From: Streptomyces sp. NBC_01669
GTDB lineage: Bacteria > Actinomycetota > Actinomycetes > Streptomycetales > Streptomycetaceae
Reading direction: 5' to 3'
Assembly: GCF_026339735.1 (NCBI RefSeq)
Contig: NZ_JAPEQG010000001.1
Location: forward strand, 5,208,001 to 5,272,000
Length of the DNA stretch: 64,000 nt
This document shows, one piece after another, positions 25,220 to 34,162 of this stretch (position 1 is its first letter; every line of letters begins with the position of its first letter). Under the pieces are notes generated by a model that worked only from the letters and a program-made list of their open reading frames with translations, was not told the origin of the DNA and searched no databases. A program made the translations under genes and the position numbers.

Positions 25220-25795
25220 ATGACGACGAAAGCCCCCGGAGCCCCCCGCCGCTCCGACGCGACGAAGGCCGCGATCCTCGAAGCCGCCCGTGAGCGGTTC
25301 GCCGCGGATGGCTATGAGCGCGCCACCATCCGGGCCATCGCGCGCGACGCGAACATCGACCCGTCGATGGTGATGCGCTACTACGGCAACAAGGAAGGGC
25401 TGTTCGCGGCCGCGTCCGTGATCGACCTGCGGGTGCCGGAGCTCGGGGCGCTGCCCGGAAAGCACATCGGGGCCGTGCTGGTCGCGCACTTCCTGGACCG
25501 CTGGGAGCAGGACGACGTGCTGACGGGTCTGCTCAGGGTCGGCGTCACCAATGACGCGGGGGCCGAGCGCATGCGGGCCGTCTTTGCGGAGCAGCTCGGT
25601 CCGATAGCTGCCGGTGTCTGCCCGGTCCCCGCCGAGGCCCCGCGCCGCGCGGCGCTCGTCGCGTCCCAGATCCTCGGGATGGCGCTCGCCCGCTATGTCC
25701 TGCGCGTCGCGCCCGCTGTCTCGATGCCTCGTGACGAGGTGATCGCCTGGCTCGCGCCCACCGTCCAGCGCTATCTGACCGCCGAGCAGCCGTAG
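25220..25795 (+). CDS. TetR family regulator of the adjacent monooxygenase
   Basis: 191 residues. The N-terminal helix-turn-helix is complete: KAAILEAARERFAADGYERA, then TIRAIARDANIDPSMVMRYY with the TetR-type tail YGNKEGLF. The C-terminal ligand-binding half matches the TetR_C_17-like actinobacterial group. It is divergent from the flavin monooxygenase gene. No ribosome binding site is evident and the last operator-like site abuts the ATG, so the mRNA may be leaderless. Likely an autorepressor released by an aromatic ligand. Confidence 0.9.
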   Translation: MTTKAPGAPRRSDATKAAILEAARERFAADGYERATIRAIARDANIDPSMVMRYYGNKEGLFAAASVIDLRVPELGALPGKHIGAVLVAHFLDRWEQDDVLTGLLRVGVTNDAGAERMRAVFAEQLGPIAAGVCPVPAEAPRRAALVASQILGMALARYVLRVAPAVSMPRDEVIAWLAPTVQRYLTAEQP

Positions 25796-25860
25796 TGAGT
25801 GCGGTGGTCCGGGCCCGTGAGGATGACGCAGGGGCAGTGTCTGCTTCGTACACTCTCTGC

Positions 25861-26364
25861 ATGCCGCAGAAGCCCCCGGTCCGGCGCAGTGCTCTGCTGG
25901 CCGAGCTGTCCACCGAGTCGCGCCGCTACATGGCCGCGTACGCCCTCTTCAATCAGGCCGTCGCCGACCATCTGCGGATCCACCCCACCGATCTGCAGTG
26001 CCTCAACCTGCTCAGCCTCGAAGCGGAACCCGTCACCACGGGACGTATCGCGGAGCTGACGGGGCTCACCACCGGGTCGGCGACCCGGCTCGTCGACCGG
26101 CTGGAACGGGCCGGCTATGTGACGCGCGAGCGCGACACGGCGGACCGGCGGCGGGTGCTCGTCGCGACCGTGCCGGAGCGGATGGCGGAGTTCGGCGCTG
26201 TCTGGGAGAGGCTGAGTCGGGACTGGGCGGCGATGTTCGAGGCGTACGACGACGACGAGGTGGCACTCCTCATCGCTCATATGCGGCGGACGGTCGAGCT
26301 CGGTGCGGGCCAGATCGCGCGGCTGCGGAGCGGGGAGTTCGATGCGGCGCAGGGCGGGGCGTAG
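25861..26364 (+). CDS. MarR family transcriptional regulator
   Basis: 167 residues from ATG 25861; the frame opens at 25795 but the extra residues are not MarR-like. The winged helix is seen as LQCLNLLSLEAEPVTTGRIA, LTTGSATRLVDRLERAGYV and the wing RERDTADRRRVLV. It has flanking dimerisation helices. It lies 65 bp after the TetR gene on the same strand and may be cotranscribed with it or have its own promoter. Target and ligand are unknown. Confidence 0.9.
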   Translation: MPQKPPVRRSALLAELSTESRRYMAAYALFNQAVADHLRIHPTDLQCLNLLSLEAEPVTTGRIAELTGLTTGSATRLVDRLERAGYVTRERDTADRRRVLVATVPERMAEFGAVWERLSRDWAAMFEAYDDDEVALLIAHMRRTVELGAGQIARLRSGEFDAAQGGA

Positions 26365-26421
26365 GGCGATTCGTCAGGTGTGTCGTGCGGATCGTGTCCG
26401 GCCGCGCCCCGCCGGACGGCC

Positions 26422-27171
26422 CTACCGGACCGGGCCGGTCTGATCCCGGGCGCCGAACTCGTGCACCGCGTCGGCGACGATCGTCTCCAGGTGGGAGTGG
26501 TGGGCGCCGCGCCAGTACACCCGACCGCACTCCGTGCACTGCGCGAAGACGTCGTACGACTGCTGTGTGCCGTGCTCCAGCTGCTCCCGGACGGATTCCT
26601 TGTCCGCGTCGGTCAGCGGTCCGTTGCAGGCCGTGCACCGGGTCCACGGGGCCAGCTCCGGTGTGAACCGCTCCAGCACGTCCCGCAGCTGGTCGTCCGG
26701 ACGATCGCTGTAGATGTACGCCCCCGCCCAGATCTCCCGCCGCCTCAGCAGTCCCCGGTCCCGGGAGAGAAGGACCCGCTGCTCCTTCGCCGACAGGGCG
26801 GCCAGCGCCGGGTCGCCGAGGTCCTCGCTCTCGTACGCGGCGTCGACGCCCAGCAGCCGCAGCCGCCGGGCGAGCGTGCCGAGGTGGACGTCGAGCAGGA
26901 AGCGCAGCGGCGCGCCCTCGACGCGCTGGGGTCGCGCCACCGCGCGCACCTCCACCAGTTCGCCCGCGCCCGGGATGTGCGAGACGGGGACGGGGCGGCC
27001 GTCCACGAGCAGTTGGCCGGCCTCGGTGAGCGGGACGCCGAGCGATTCCACGACATGGCCGAGCGTCGAGGCTCCGTCGGTGGTCACTGACGTGCGGCCG
27101 TTGCGGCGTTCATGGGCAACGAAGAGCCACAGTTCAGGGGCGACTTCGAGGTGGATCTCCGGTCCGTTCAC
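26422..27171 (-). CDS. Mut7-C RNase-domain protein with ubiquitin-like N-terminus
   Basis: 249 residues from GTG 27171. Residues 1-85 resemble the Mut7-C ubiquitin-like domain, with GQLLVDGRPV and VEVRAV. Residues 88-170 are the Mut7-C PIN-like nuclease fold (FLLDVHLGTLARRLRLLG, ESEDLGD, LLSRDRGLLRR with the conserved acidic and Arg residues). The end is a zinc ribbon (CTACNGPL and CTECGRVYW). Known members are predicted RNases of unknown targets. It stands alone between MarR and an NAD(P)-binding protein. Confidence 0.88.
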   Translation of the reverse strand: MNGPEIHLEVAPELWLFVAHERRNGRTSVTTDGASTLGHVVESLGVPLTEAGQLLVDGRPVPVSHIPGAGELVEVRAVARPQRVEGAPLRFLLDVHLGTLARRLRLLGVDAAYESEDLGDPALAALSAKEQRVLLSRDRGLLRRREIWAGAYIYSDRPDDQLRDVLERFTPELAPWTRCTACNGPLTDADKESVREQLEHGTQQSYDVFAQCTECGRVYWRGAHHSHLETIVADAVHEFGARDQTGPVR

Positions 27172-27249
27172 GTCGTCAGCATGCCACCGGGCGGTTTGTG
27201 TGAGCCAGGGAATTCATGGGCGTGGCGCAGCAGCAGGGGGTGGGCCGGC

Positions 27250-28089
27250 TCAGGCGCGGAACGCGTCCGCGTGCTCCTCGGCCCAGGCGGCGAACGTACG
27301 GGCCGGGTGGCCGGTCAGCTTCTCGGTCTCGCCGGTCACCTCGGCCGGTGAACCGTCCGTGGATGCCCAGTAACTGAGCAGTCCCTCGGCGACCTCCTCG
27401 GGGACGTGCGGGACCACGGATTCCTTCCAGGCCGCCCGGCTCACGGTGTTGACCCTGACGGGGCGCCCCGAGGCCGCCGCCAGCAGGCCGATCTGTTCGG
27501 CGGCCGTGAGTGATTCGGGACCGGTCAGGTGGTACGCCGCGCCCTGCAGCCGGTGCTCGGTGAGGACCGCGAGGGCGGCCTCGGCGATGTCCGCCTCATG
27601 GATCGGGCTGGTGTGGCTGCACGGGTAGGGCAGGTCCACGGCGCCGTGACTCCGTACCGCCGCGGACCACTGGTACGCGTTGGTCGCGAAAGCGCCCGGG
27701 CGCAGGAAAGTCGTGGTGAGCGGCGAGGCGGCGAGCGCCTGCTCGACCGCGTGGTGGGAGCGGGCGATCGGGTTCTCCTGCGCGTCCGGGCCGAGTACCG
27801 AGCTGGAGGAGAGCAGCACGATGTGCCGGACTCCGGCTGCCTCCGCCCGGGTGAGGAACGAGTCGATCCCGGCCGGTTCGGCGTACAGGAAGACGGAGCC
27901 GACGCCGTCCAGCGCGGGGGCGAAGGTGGCGGGATCGGTGAGATCGCACGCCACGGCCGGTACTCCGGCTGGCGGGTCGAGCCGGGCGGGGTCACGGGAG
28001 GCGGCGCGCACGGCGTGGCCGCCGCGGTGCAGGAGCGAAACGAGTGCGGAACCGACACGGCCGCGACTTCCGGTGACGAGAGTGAGCAT
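27250..28089 (-). CDS. NmrA-like NAD(P)-binding protein
   Basis: 279 residues from ATG 28089. The atypical SDR loop is LVTGSRGRVGSALVSLL at the N-terminus, followed by LLSSSSVLG and FLRPGAFATN, the pattern of the NmrA/HSCARG-type NAD(P)H sensors and quinone-oxidoreductase-like proteins. There is no classical YxxxK. The frame opens further upstream but the start at 28089 has GGAAGGAG just before it. The promoter region is unusually AT-rich for this window and contains an imperfect inverted repeat. Confidence 0.85.
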   Translation of the reverse strand: MLTLVTGSRGRVGSALVSLLHRGGHAVRAASRDPARLDPPAGVPAVACDLTDPATFAPALDGVGSVFLYAEPAGIDSFLTRAEAAGVRHIVLLSSSSVLGPDAQENPIARSHHAVEQALAASPLTTTFLRPGAFATNAYQWSAAVRSHGAVDLPYPCSHTSPIHEADIAEAALAVLTEHRLQGAAYHLTGPESLTAAEQIGLLAAASGRPVRVNTVSRAAWKESVVPHVPEEVAEGLLSYWASTDGSPAEVTGETEKLTGHPARTFAAWAEEHADAFRA

Positions 28090-28161
28090 GACGGGTGAGC
28101 TCCTTCCGTTATTTTGTGCGTAACACATAAGCTGCGCAGCGCAGATAAATATCCATGAAGG

Positions 28162-28193
28162 GGGCCCGCCCGTCAAACGTTTTGGGCGGGCCC
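28162..28193. terminator. Terminator of the metallophosphoesterase gene
   Basis: A 10-bp perfect stem (GGGCCCGCCC with GGGCGGGCCC) has a 12-nt loop containing a short T-run. It lies 30 bp beyond the stop of the minus-strand gene at 28223. Confidence 0.8.
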
Positions 28194-28222
28194 GCGGGTG
28201 ACGCCGGGCTGAGCGCTGCCGG

Positions 28223-29002
28223 TTACGGCACGACGCGGTAGTGCGTGGTGATGCGGCCACCCGCGCCCGGGTCGCCCTCGTCCAGGACATGGAAGGCGAC
28301 CCCGGGCGGCGCCTCCGGATCGATCAGCCCCTCGCCGCTCTCCCACGGCAGCCGCAGCGTCGACACGACTCCGGGTGCCACGAGCAGAGGCCGCCCGGCG
28401 AAGGTCGATGCCATCGGGGTGTGGGCGTGGCCGGTCAGGATCGCCGGGACGTTGTCGACGGGGCGCTCGGCGAGGAGTTGGGCGAACCGTGCCGCGTTGG
28501 TCAGGTTCGTCGAGTCCAGGTACGGGTGGTGGACGGCGGCCGGGGGGTGGTGGAACGCCGGAATGGCCGGGGTGTCGCCCAGCTCGTCGAGCGTGCGCGC
28601 GAGCCACTCCAGGGTCTCGTCGTCGAACCGGCCCGGGTCCTCGCCGGGGATCGTGGAGTCGCAGAGCAGCAGGGCGTAACCGGCCACGTGGTGCAGCCGG
28701 TTGATGGGCGCGGTGCCGTCGCCCGCCCCCTCTCCCTCTTCGTCGGCCAGCAGGACCTTGCGGTACGTGGACCGGTCGTCATGATTGCCGGGGCACGGGA
28801 GGGCGGGCGCGGTCAGCGCGGCCAGCAGGCGGGCCGCCTCGGCGTACTCCTCGGGTGCGCCGTGGTCCGCGATGTCGCCGGTGACCAGGACCGCGTCCGG
28901 CTGCCGGGCCAGGGAGTTGAGGTAGTTCACCACCCTGCTCGCGCGGTCCGTGGCACGGGCCGTTCCGTCGAGATGCAGATCGCTGATGTGTGCCAGCAGC
29001 AT
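28223..29002 (-). CDS. Metallophosphoesterase (CpdA-like)
   Basis: 259 residues from ATG 29002, preceded by GGGGGA. It is a class III cyclic-nucleotide/calcineurin-like phosphoesterase with all metal motifs: HISDLHLDG, VTGDIAD, CPGNHDD, AFHHPPA and GHAHTPM. Relatives include 3',5'-cAMP phosphodiesterase CpdA, but substrate specificity cannot be read from sequence. It has no signal peptide, so is cytoplasmic. It is divergent from a GNAT gene. Confidence 0.9.
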   Translation of the reverse strand: MLLAHISDLHLDGTARATDRASRVVNYLNSLARQPDAVLVTGDIADHGAPEEYAEAARLLAALTAPALPCPGNHDDRSTYRKVLLADEEGEGAGDGTAPINRLHHVAGYALLLCDSTIPGEDPGRFDDETLEWLARTLDELGDTPAIPAFHHPPAAVHHPYLDSTNLTNAARFAQLLAERPVDNVPAILTGHAHTPMASTFAGRPLLVAPGVVSTLRLPWESGEGLIDPEAPPGVAFHVLDEGDPGAGGRITTHYRVVP

Positions 29003-29115
29003 CGGGTCCCCCGTCGCTCGGTGAAGCGGTTCTCGTGGTTGATGGGCCATCGACCATGAGAATGGTTGCCGGATCCCCCTCGCAAGCCCCCCGGGGCTGC
29101 GCCTACAGTTCCCGC

Positions 29116-29559
29116 ATGAAGATCACCGACCTCGAACCCGGCGACCCCCGGCTGGCCACGGACCTTCTTCCCGTGCTGCGCGAACTCCGTCCGCATCTGA
29201 CGGAGGACCTCTTCCGCGAGGTGTACGACAAGGGGTACCCGCAGGGGCTCCGCTTCACGGCCGTACACGACGGCGACGGCGCATGCGTGGGCGCGGCCGG
29301 ATGGCGGATCGTCGACAACACCAGCCAGATCCGCAAGCTGTACGTCGACGATCTGGTCACCGCCGAGCACGCCCGGTCCACCGGTGTCGGCCGCCGGCTG
29401 CTGGGGTATCTGGAGCAGCGCGCCCGGGAGGCCGGCTGCCTGGACCTGAGTCTGGACTCGGGCACCCATCGCACCGATGCCCACCGCTTCTATCTGCGGG
29501 AGCGGCTGGACATCGTCGCGTTCAGCTTCAGCAAGCCTCTGGCCCTGAATTCGGACTGA
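29116..29559 (+). CDS. GNAT family N-acetyltransferase
   Basis: 147 residues from ATG 29116. The acetyl-CoA pyrophosphate loop region reads ARSTGVGRRLLGYLE at about residue 85, within a full GNAT fold (FTAVHDGDGACVGAAGWR, IRKLYVDDLVT, LDLSLDSGTHR, AHRFYLRE). It probably acetylates a small molecule or protein N-terminus; no substrate clue. Its 3' end overlaps the next, convergent GNAT gene by 32 bp. Confidence 0.9.
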   Translation: MKITDLEPGDPRLATDLLPVLRELRPHLTEDLFREVYDKGYPQGLRFTAVHDGDGACVGAAGWRIVDNTSQIRKLYVDDLVTAEHARSTGVGRRLLGYLEQRAREAGCLDLSLDSGTHRTDAHRFYLRERLDIVAFSFSKPLALNSD

Positions 29560-30124
29560 GCCCGGGGCCGGGCCCGGAACCGAGCTCCGGAGTGAGGTCC
29601 AGTCGCCAGTCGTTCGTCAGCAGCGCATGGCCGGGCGGGTACTCGAAGTTGCACTCGCCGACCAGGATGAAGCCCGCCCTGCGGCACACCGCGTTCGACG
29701 CGCCGTTGTCGACGGACGGGTAGGCGTGCAGATAGCGGTGCTTGCGTTCGGCCCGCGCCTGCTCGACGACGGCCCTGGTCGCGGCCGTGGCGATGCCCCG
29801 CCCCTGGTGGCCGGCGAGGACGGCCCATCCCGTCTCGTACACCTCCTGGCCCTGCCAGGTGCGCTCCCAGAACCCGATCGTCCCCACGGCCTCGCCCCCG
29901 CTTCCGTCGGCCAGGGTGATCCGGAACATCCTGCCCCTGCCCGTGCGGTCCGCGCTCAGCTCCACATAGCGGCCGTGGCGCACCATGAGCTGCTCCTCCG
30001 ACTCGGGGCCACCCAGATGATCCATCAGTTCCGGCGCGTTGACACGGCGCAGGAGCTCCAGGTCGCCGTCCGACCAGGGCTCGATCCGTACGGGAGACGC
30101 GGATGACGGGGGAGTGTGCTCCAT
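29528..30124 (-). CDS. GNAT family N-acetyltransferase (RimJ/RimL-like)
   Basis: 198 residues from ATG 30124. It is the RimJ/RimL/AAC(6')-like type: IEPWSDGDLELLRRVN at the start, IGFWERTWQG, the CoA loop GHQGRGIATAATRAVVE, and SVDNGASNAVCRRAGF, which matches the NxxSxxVxEKxGF signature. The C-terminal 25 residues are Gly/Pro-rich and lie over the end of the opposite GNAT gene. The two acetyltransferases are not close paralogues. Confidence 0.88.
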   Translation of the reverse strand: MEHTPPSSASPVRIEPWSDGDLELLRRVNAPELMDHLGGPESEEQLMVRHGRYVELSADRTGRGRMFRITLADGSGGEAVGTIGFWERTWQGQEVYETGWAVLAGHQGRGIATAATRAVVEQARAERKHRYLHAYPSVDNGASNAVCRRAGFILVGECNFEYPPGHALLTNDWRLDLTPELGSGPGPGLSPNSGPEAC

Positions 30125-30153
30125 CCGCCAACAGTAGGGCGCGGCACTGACAA

Positions 30154-30960
30154 TCAGCGCCCGGCGAGTGTCGCCGGCGGCACTCCGAGCGTCGTCGTGA
30201 AGTCCCTGACCAGGTGCGCCTGGTCGCTGTAACCGAGTTCCGCCGCGAGCGTGGCCCAGTCCACCTCGGGGTCGGTCTCGGCGCGTTCCAGCGCCTCGTG
30301 GATGCGGTAGCGCAGGATGACCCACTTGGGGCCGACGCCCACATAGGTGGCGAAGAGCCGCTGCAGCGACCTCGCCGACAGCCCTTCAGCGCGGGCGAGT
30401 TCGTCGACGCGGCGGATCGTGCGGTCGGTGCGGACGCGCTCGACCAGCGCCATCACGCGCTCGGCCTGCGGGTCGGGTTCCGGGACGAGCGCCCGCAGGT
30501 ACGCGTCCAGTGCCGCGACCCGTGCGTCTTCCTCGGCCGGGTCCAGCACGGCCGCCACGGGCGCGGGTACGGCGAGGACCTCGTCCGCCATGAGCCGGCG
30601 GCCCGACCACCGCGACACCGGGTGGTCCGGTGCGAACGGCCGGAAGCCGCCCGGTCGGAACTTCACCCCGCAGACCCGTCCCCGGCCCTCCAGTTTCTGG
30701 CTGAAGAGCTGGAGCCCGATGCCCGCGACCTCCGCGAAGGCGGGCTCGCCGGTGCTCTCGTAGTGCTGGAAGACCAGGTTCACCGAAGGGTGCGGCACCA
30801 CGTGCGAGATGTACGGCTCCGGCAGGTCCCAGTCGATCAGCCAGTAGTTCGCCACCTGCGTCCGCAGCCTGGGGGCGGGCTCGCGTCGGCGGAAGTGCAC
30901 GTGCGAGAAGAGTTCGTGGGCGTCGACGATGCCCCGGTAGTCGCGTCGAGGACCTGACAT
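30154..30960 (-). CDS. AraC family transcriptional regulator
   Basis: 268 residues from ATG 30960. An N-terminal DUF6597-like cupin-type half (YWLIDWDLPEPY, HPSVNLVFQ, GVKFRPGGF) is followed by the two-helix-turn-helix AraC domain at about 180-265 (RRVDELARAEGLSARSLQRLF, LAAELGYSDQAHLVRDF). It is divergent from the TIGR03086 gene (88-bp gap) and may control it. The frame upstream of 30960 is noise. Confidence 0.9.
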   Translation of the reverse strand: MSGPRRDYRGIVDAHELFSHVHFRRREPAPRLRTQVANYWLIDWDLPEPYISHVVPHPSVNLVFQHYESTGEPAFAEVAGIGLQLFSQKLEGRGRVCGVKFRPGGFRPFAPDHPVSRWSGRRLMADEVLAVPAPVAAVLDPAEEDARVAALDAYLRALVPEPDPQAERVMALVERVRTDRTIRRVDELARAEGLSARSLQRLFATYVGVGPKWVILRYRIHEALERAETDPEVDWATLAAELGYSDQAHLVRDFTTTLGVPPATLAGR

Positions 30961-31048
30961 GGCGGCGATCCTATGCCGCACAAAAGTTCGAGTCATCCGT
31001 GCCGCGTTTCTTCGGGAAGCGGGCGATTGCGGGATGCACGGTTGAAGT

Positions 31049-31621
31049 ATGAAGAAGATCAGTGAATTGCTGGACGTGGCCGCGGAGCGGGCGATTCCTG
31101 TGGTGCGCGGGATCGACGACGGCCAGCTGGGCGACCCCACGCCATGCACGGAGTACGACGTGCGGGCCCTGGTCGACCACCTCTTCCAGGTGGTCGTCAA
31201 CTTCCAGGCCCTGGCGGCCAGGGAGGAGCCGGACTTCGGCGCGAAGCCGACCGCGGTCACCGGCGACTGGCGCAGCCGTTTCGGCGACGAGACGGCCGAG
31301 CTGGTGGCGGCGTGGGGTGCGCCGGGTGCGGACGAGGGGACCGCGGGTTCCATGGGGTTCCCCGCCAGAACCGTCGCGCAGATGGTGCTTGGCGATCTGA
31401 CCGTGCACGCGTGGGACCTGGCGCGCGCCACCGGGCAGGAATTCGTTCCGGACGAGGCCGTGGTGCGCGAACTGGGGCCCGGTGTCGCCGACATGGCGCC
31501 GAACGCGCGGAAGGCGAAGGTGTACGGCGAACCCTTTCCCGTGCCGGACAGTGCTAGCCCCTTTGAGCGGATGCTGGGTATGACCGGCCGCGACCCGGGC
31601 TGGCAGCCGCCCCGGGCGTGA
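31049..31621 (+). CDS. TIGR03086 family metal-binding protein
   Basis: 190 residues of the DinB/mycothiol-dependent maleylpyruvate isomerase fold, TIGR03086 group: LGDPTPCTEYDVRALVDHLF contains the first metal ligand His, and LGDLTVHAWDLARATGQ the later His/Asp. These proteins bind a divalent metal and are suspected thiol- or mycothiol-dependent transferases. No substrate clue. The divergent AraC regulator is the obvious candidate controller. Confidence 0.88.
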   Translation: MKKISELLDVAAERAIPVVRGIDDGQLGDPTPCTEYDVRALVDHLFQVVVNFQALAAREEPDFGAKPTAVTGDWRSRFGDETAELVAAWGAPGADEGTAGSMGFPARTVAQMVLGDLTVHAWDLARATGQEFVPDEAVVRELGPGVADMAPNARKAKVYGEPFPVPDSASPFERMLGMTGRDPGWQPPRA

Positions 31622-31916
31622 CCCCGGGGACGCCCGGGGCGCTCGCGGCGCCGACGGTTTCCGCCGGCGTCGGCCTCTGCTCGGCCGGTTCCGGCGCTCC
31701 CGCGGCGCCGTAGAACGCACCGAGCGTCGCGTACGCCTCGTCGACGATCTCCTTCGCCGCCTCGGCCGTCTCGCGCTCGGCGAGGCGGGCCGCCTGATGG
31801 GTGTACGGCGACGGCGGCGCCGGGTGCCGGCGCCGCCACCAGTTCTCGCACCCTGCGTAGATCCCCCCGGCGAAGACCAGCAGAGGGATGGACAGGGCCA
31901 GCAGCGTGTCACCCAT
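31554..31916 (-). CDS. Small single-pass membrane protein
   Basis: 120 residues. One N-terminal membrane helix (LLALSIPLLVFAGGIYAG) is followed by a basic stop-transfer (WWRRRHP), a helical Ala/Glu segment and a low-complexity Pro/Gly tail. Its last 68 bp run over the end of the convergent TIGR03086 gene, which is unusual and may mean that the real stop region differs or that only the N-terminal part is constrained. No family recognised. Confidence 0.5.
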   Translation of the reverse strand: MGDTLLALSIPLLVFAGGIYAGCENWWRRRHPAPPSPYTHQAARLAERETAEAAKEIVDEAYATLGAFYGAAGAPEPAEQRPTPAETVGAASAPGVPGVTPGAAASPGRGRSYPASAQRG

Positions 31917-32037
31917 GGCAGGTCTCCTCGATGTCGATGCCCCGTACACGACCACGTGGGTCATATGGGCTGCATCGGCATGTCCGGCAGGCGGGCTGAA
32001 GATCATTCTTCGGCCAATGAATGGCCTGATGTGGGCG

Positions 32038-33162
32038 TCAACCGGACACCCTCCGGTTGTCCGGAGTCCATACGTGCAGGGCATCCCCGTCCCTGGACAC
32101 CGTGTACCAGGTGCCGTCGCCGAGCGCCGTGGGCGTGCCGCAGACCCGGAAGGGGTACGCGATCTGCCCAACCGGCCGCATTCCCGCCGTCTCCAGCAGC
32201 CAGTGCCGGACCGGGCCGAACTCCCCCTCCTGGTCCGTACTGGTGATCGCGGTCTCCCGGTCCAGGAAGCCGCACTCGTAGTCCCACATCACCTCGTCGG
32301 CCTCACAGTCGTCCGGATCCGCGTCGGGATGACGGGGCACGGCGTCCTCCGTATGCAGTTCGGCCACCACCTCGCCGTCCGCGACCCGGTGCAGGGCGAG
32401 CGAGTCCAGGTCGTGGGCCACGGTCAGGAAGTACTCACCGGTGGGGCTCACCGACGTCAGGATCCGCTCCTGCTCGCCGAACTGCTCCACGGAGAGCTCC
32501 ACCCCGTCCCACCGCCCCCACAGCAGCGGTGCCCCGTCCTGGCCCTCGCCGACGCTCAGCCCCATCTGTGCCGGATCCGGGTGCGGTACGTGCTCCGAGC
32601 CCGCGGCCACGGTCTCCGCGTCCGCCCGGCCCAGCACCCGCCCGTCGGCGGCATCGATGACCAGCCACTCGTCGAGCGCCTCCGGATCCGGGCCGGCCGA
32701 GGCGACGGGGCCGCGGACATGGGCCCACACGAGCGACCCGTCCGCCGAGAACACTGCCGAGCCGCTGTCCGCGTACAGGTGCGCCTTGTCGTCCGCATAC
32801 TCCTCGTACGACTCGTGCAGGACGCGGCAGCCGCCCTCCCAGCAGCCGTGCCGCACCTCCCAGCGCACCACGCCCGCCGGATCGACGGCGCGCACCGCAT
32901 GCACCCCCGAGAAGACCGCGAGATCCCCGCCCGGCGCCACCGTGAACGTACCGAAACGGCGCGGCCACGGCGCCGGGAAGCGGGTCCGCGGGACGGACCC
33001 GGCGTCCAGCCCGACGGCGACCGCCTCGGCATCGCCCCGCTGTATCAGCAGACGCCGGTCCGGCCACCGCAGAACGGACGGGGCGTACGCGGCGTCGCGC
33101 TCCCGGTCCAGGGGCGCGGTGAAGGTGGCGACAAGACGCGCGGTTACGGCGCTGGTGATCAT
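32038..33162 (-). CDS. Beta-propeller-like hypothetical protein
   Basis: 374 residues from ATG 33162 behind GGGAGGGGAA. It has repeated beta-strand/turn units of the type LAVFSGVHAVRAVD, VFSADGSLVWA, WLVIDAADGRVLG and YFLTVAHDLDSLAL, consistent with a WD40/quinoprotein-like propeller. It has no signal peptide. I do not recognise a named family. It stands alone with a 134-bp gap to the next minus-strand gene. Confidence 0.7.
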   Translation of the reverse strand: MITSAVTARLVATFTAPLDRERDAAYAPSVLRWPDRRLLIQRGDAEAVAVGLDAGSVPRTRFPAPWPRRFGTFTVAPGGDLAVFSGVHAVRAVDPAGVVRWEVRHGCWEGGCRVLHESYEEYADDKAHLYADSGSAVFSADGSLVWAHVRGPVASAGPDPEALDEWLVIDAADGRVLGRADAETVAAGSEHVPHPDPAQMGLSVGEGQDGAPLLWGRWDGVELSVEQFGEQERILTSVSPTGEYFLTVAHDLDSLALHRVADGEVVAELHTEDAVPRHPDADPDDCEADEVMWDYECGFLDRETAITSTDQEGEFGPVRHWLLETAGMRPVGQIAYPFRVCGTPTALGDGTWYTVSRDGDALHVWTPDNRRVSG

Positions 33163-33296
33163 GGTTCCCCTCCCGAACGTGCAGCCTGCGGCGTGCACCA
33201 GAACAGGGGAGAACCGTAGAGCCCATGGGTGACGGCCGGGCTACGGGGTGGGGTCGGGACCGGCTCGGGGCGGTCGGGATGTGCGGGAACGCCGGC

Positions 33297-33728
33297 TCAG
33301 GGCCAGACCAGGCAGTACGCCTGATGCCCCGCGTCATGCAGACGATGGCTGAAATCCTGCCACTCGTGCAGCAGTTGGTAGACGTTGAACGCGTCGCGCG
33401 GGCCGCCGCGGTCCGGGACCGTGGACCAGATGAAGGCTGCGGCGCCGACCGACTCCTCGCCGACGCCGCGCAGCGGGTCGACGACCGTCATGGGGAGTTT
33501 GACCACGGCGTAGTCCGGGTGCAGGACGACCAGTTCCAGCGGGGGGACCTTGTGCAGGGGTATGCCCTGGATGCCGGTGAGGACCATGGCCGCCACCGTC
33601 TCCGGTTTGATCTTGGTGAACATGCCGCCCATGCCCAGCTCGTCGCCACCGAGCTCCTCGGGGCGCATGGAAATGGGCACCCGCGCGGCCGTGGCCCCGT
33701 CGGGGGCCCCGAAATATTTGTAGGTCAC
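33297..33728 (-). CDS. Conserved hypothetical protein
   Basis: 143 residues from GTG 33728, where the sequence becomes protein-like (TYKYFGAPDGATAARVPISM). The 50 residues upstream in frame are Gly/Ser/Arg filler. A mixed alpha/beta pattern without membrane segments or cysteine motifs. Streptomyces species carry an orthologous small protein next to hemL, so the context looks conserved, but no function is known to me. Confidence 0.65.
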   Translation of the reverse strand: MTYKYFGAPDGATAARVPISMRPEELGGDELGMGGMFTKIKPETVAAMVLTGIQGIPLHKVPPLELVVLHPDYAVVKLPMTVVDPLRGVGEESVGAAAFIWSTVPDRGGPRDAFNVYQLLHEWQDFSHRLHDAGHQAYCLVWP

Positions 33729-34162
33729 CCCCACCCGGCCACCACTCCCGCTTCCGGACTGCGCACTGCCGGCCTGAATGCCCTGCCGACGCTCGGCCTC
33801 ACGCCGGTGCCGACCTCGGCGGGCAGGCTCGGGCCCCAGGTCGTCGGTCCCTTCGCCCACTTCGCCACCGCGATGCATATCTCATCCATCCGACTACTAC
33901 TTAGGAGACACAGCCTCCGCCGCGCAAACCGATCATCGTGCCAGTGACCTCCCCCACGGGCGTGGTGTGAAACACCTGTCCGCAAGACCGCCGGAGGCTC
34001 TGACACCATGGCTTGTGTGAGCTTTCCCTTTGACGCCCCAGTTTTGCAGACGAGAGAGGGCTGACGTCCTTTCGTCATACGAGGAGATCACGCTTCCTGC
34101 TCATTGGCGGCCGGATTTCCGGCCCGGCCCCCCGACCTTCCGAATCGCAGATCAGGACCAAA
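33729..34162. other. Gene-free region upstream of hemL
   Basis: This 434-bp stretch has lower GC than its surroundings and no convincing gene on either strand. It must hold the hemL promoter; a TTGACG at 34030-34035 is a possible -35, though no good -10 follows at the right distance. It also contains a near copy (34035-34052, 17 of 18 bases) of a segment inside the hemL coding start (34181-34198). Confidence 0.5.

Noticed and set aside
28095..28135. AT-rich inverted repeat before the NmrA-like gene as an operator
   Set aside because: The arms (TTAT...ATAA, GTG...CAC) pair only with a bulge; too weak to list separately.
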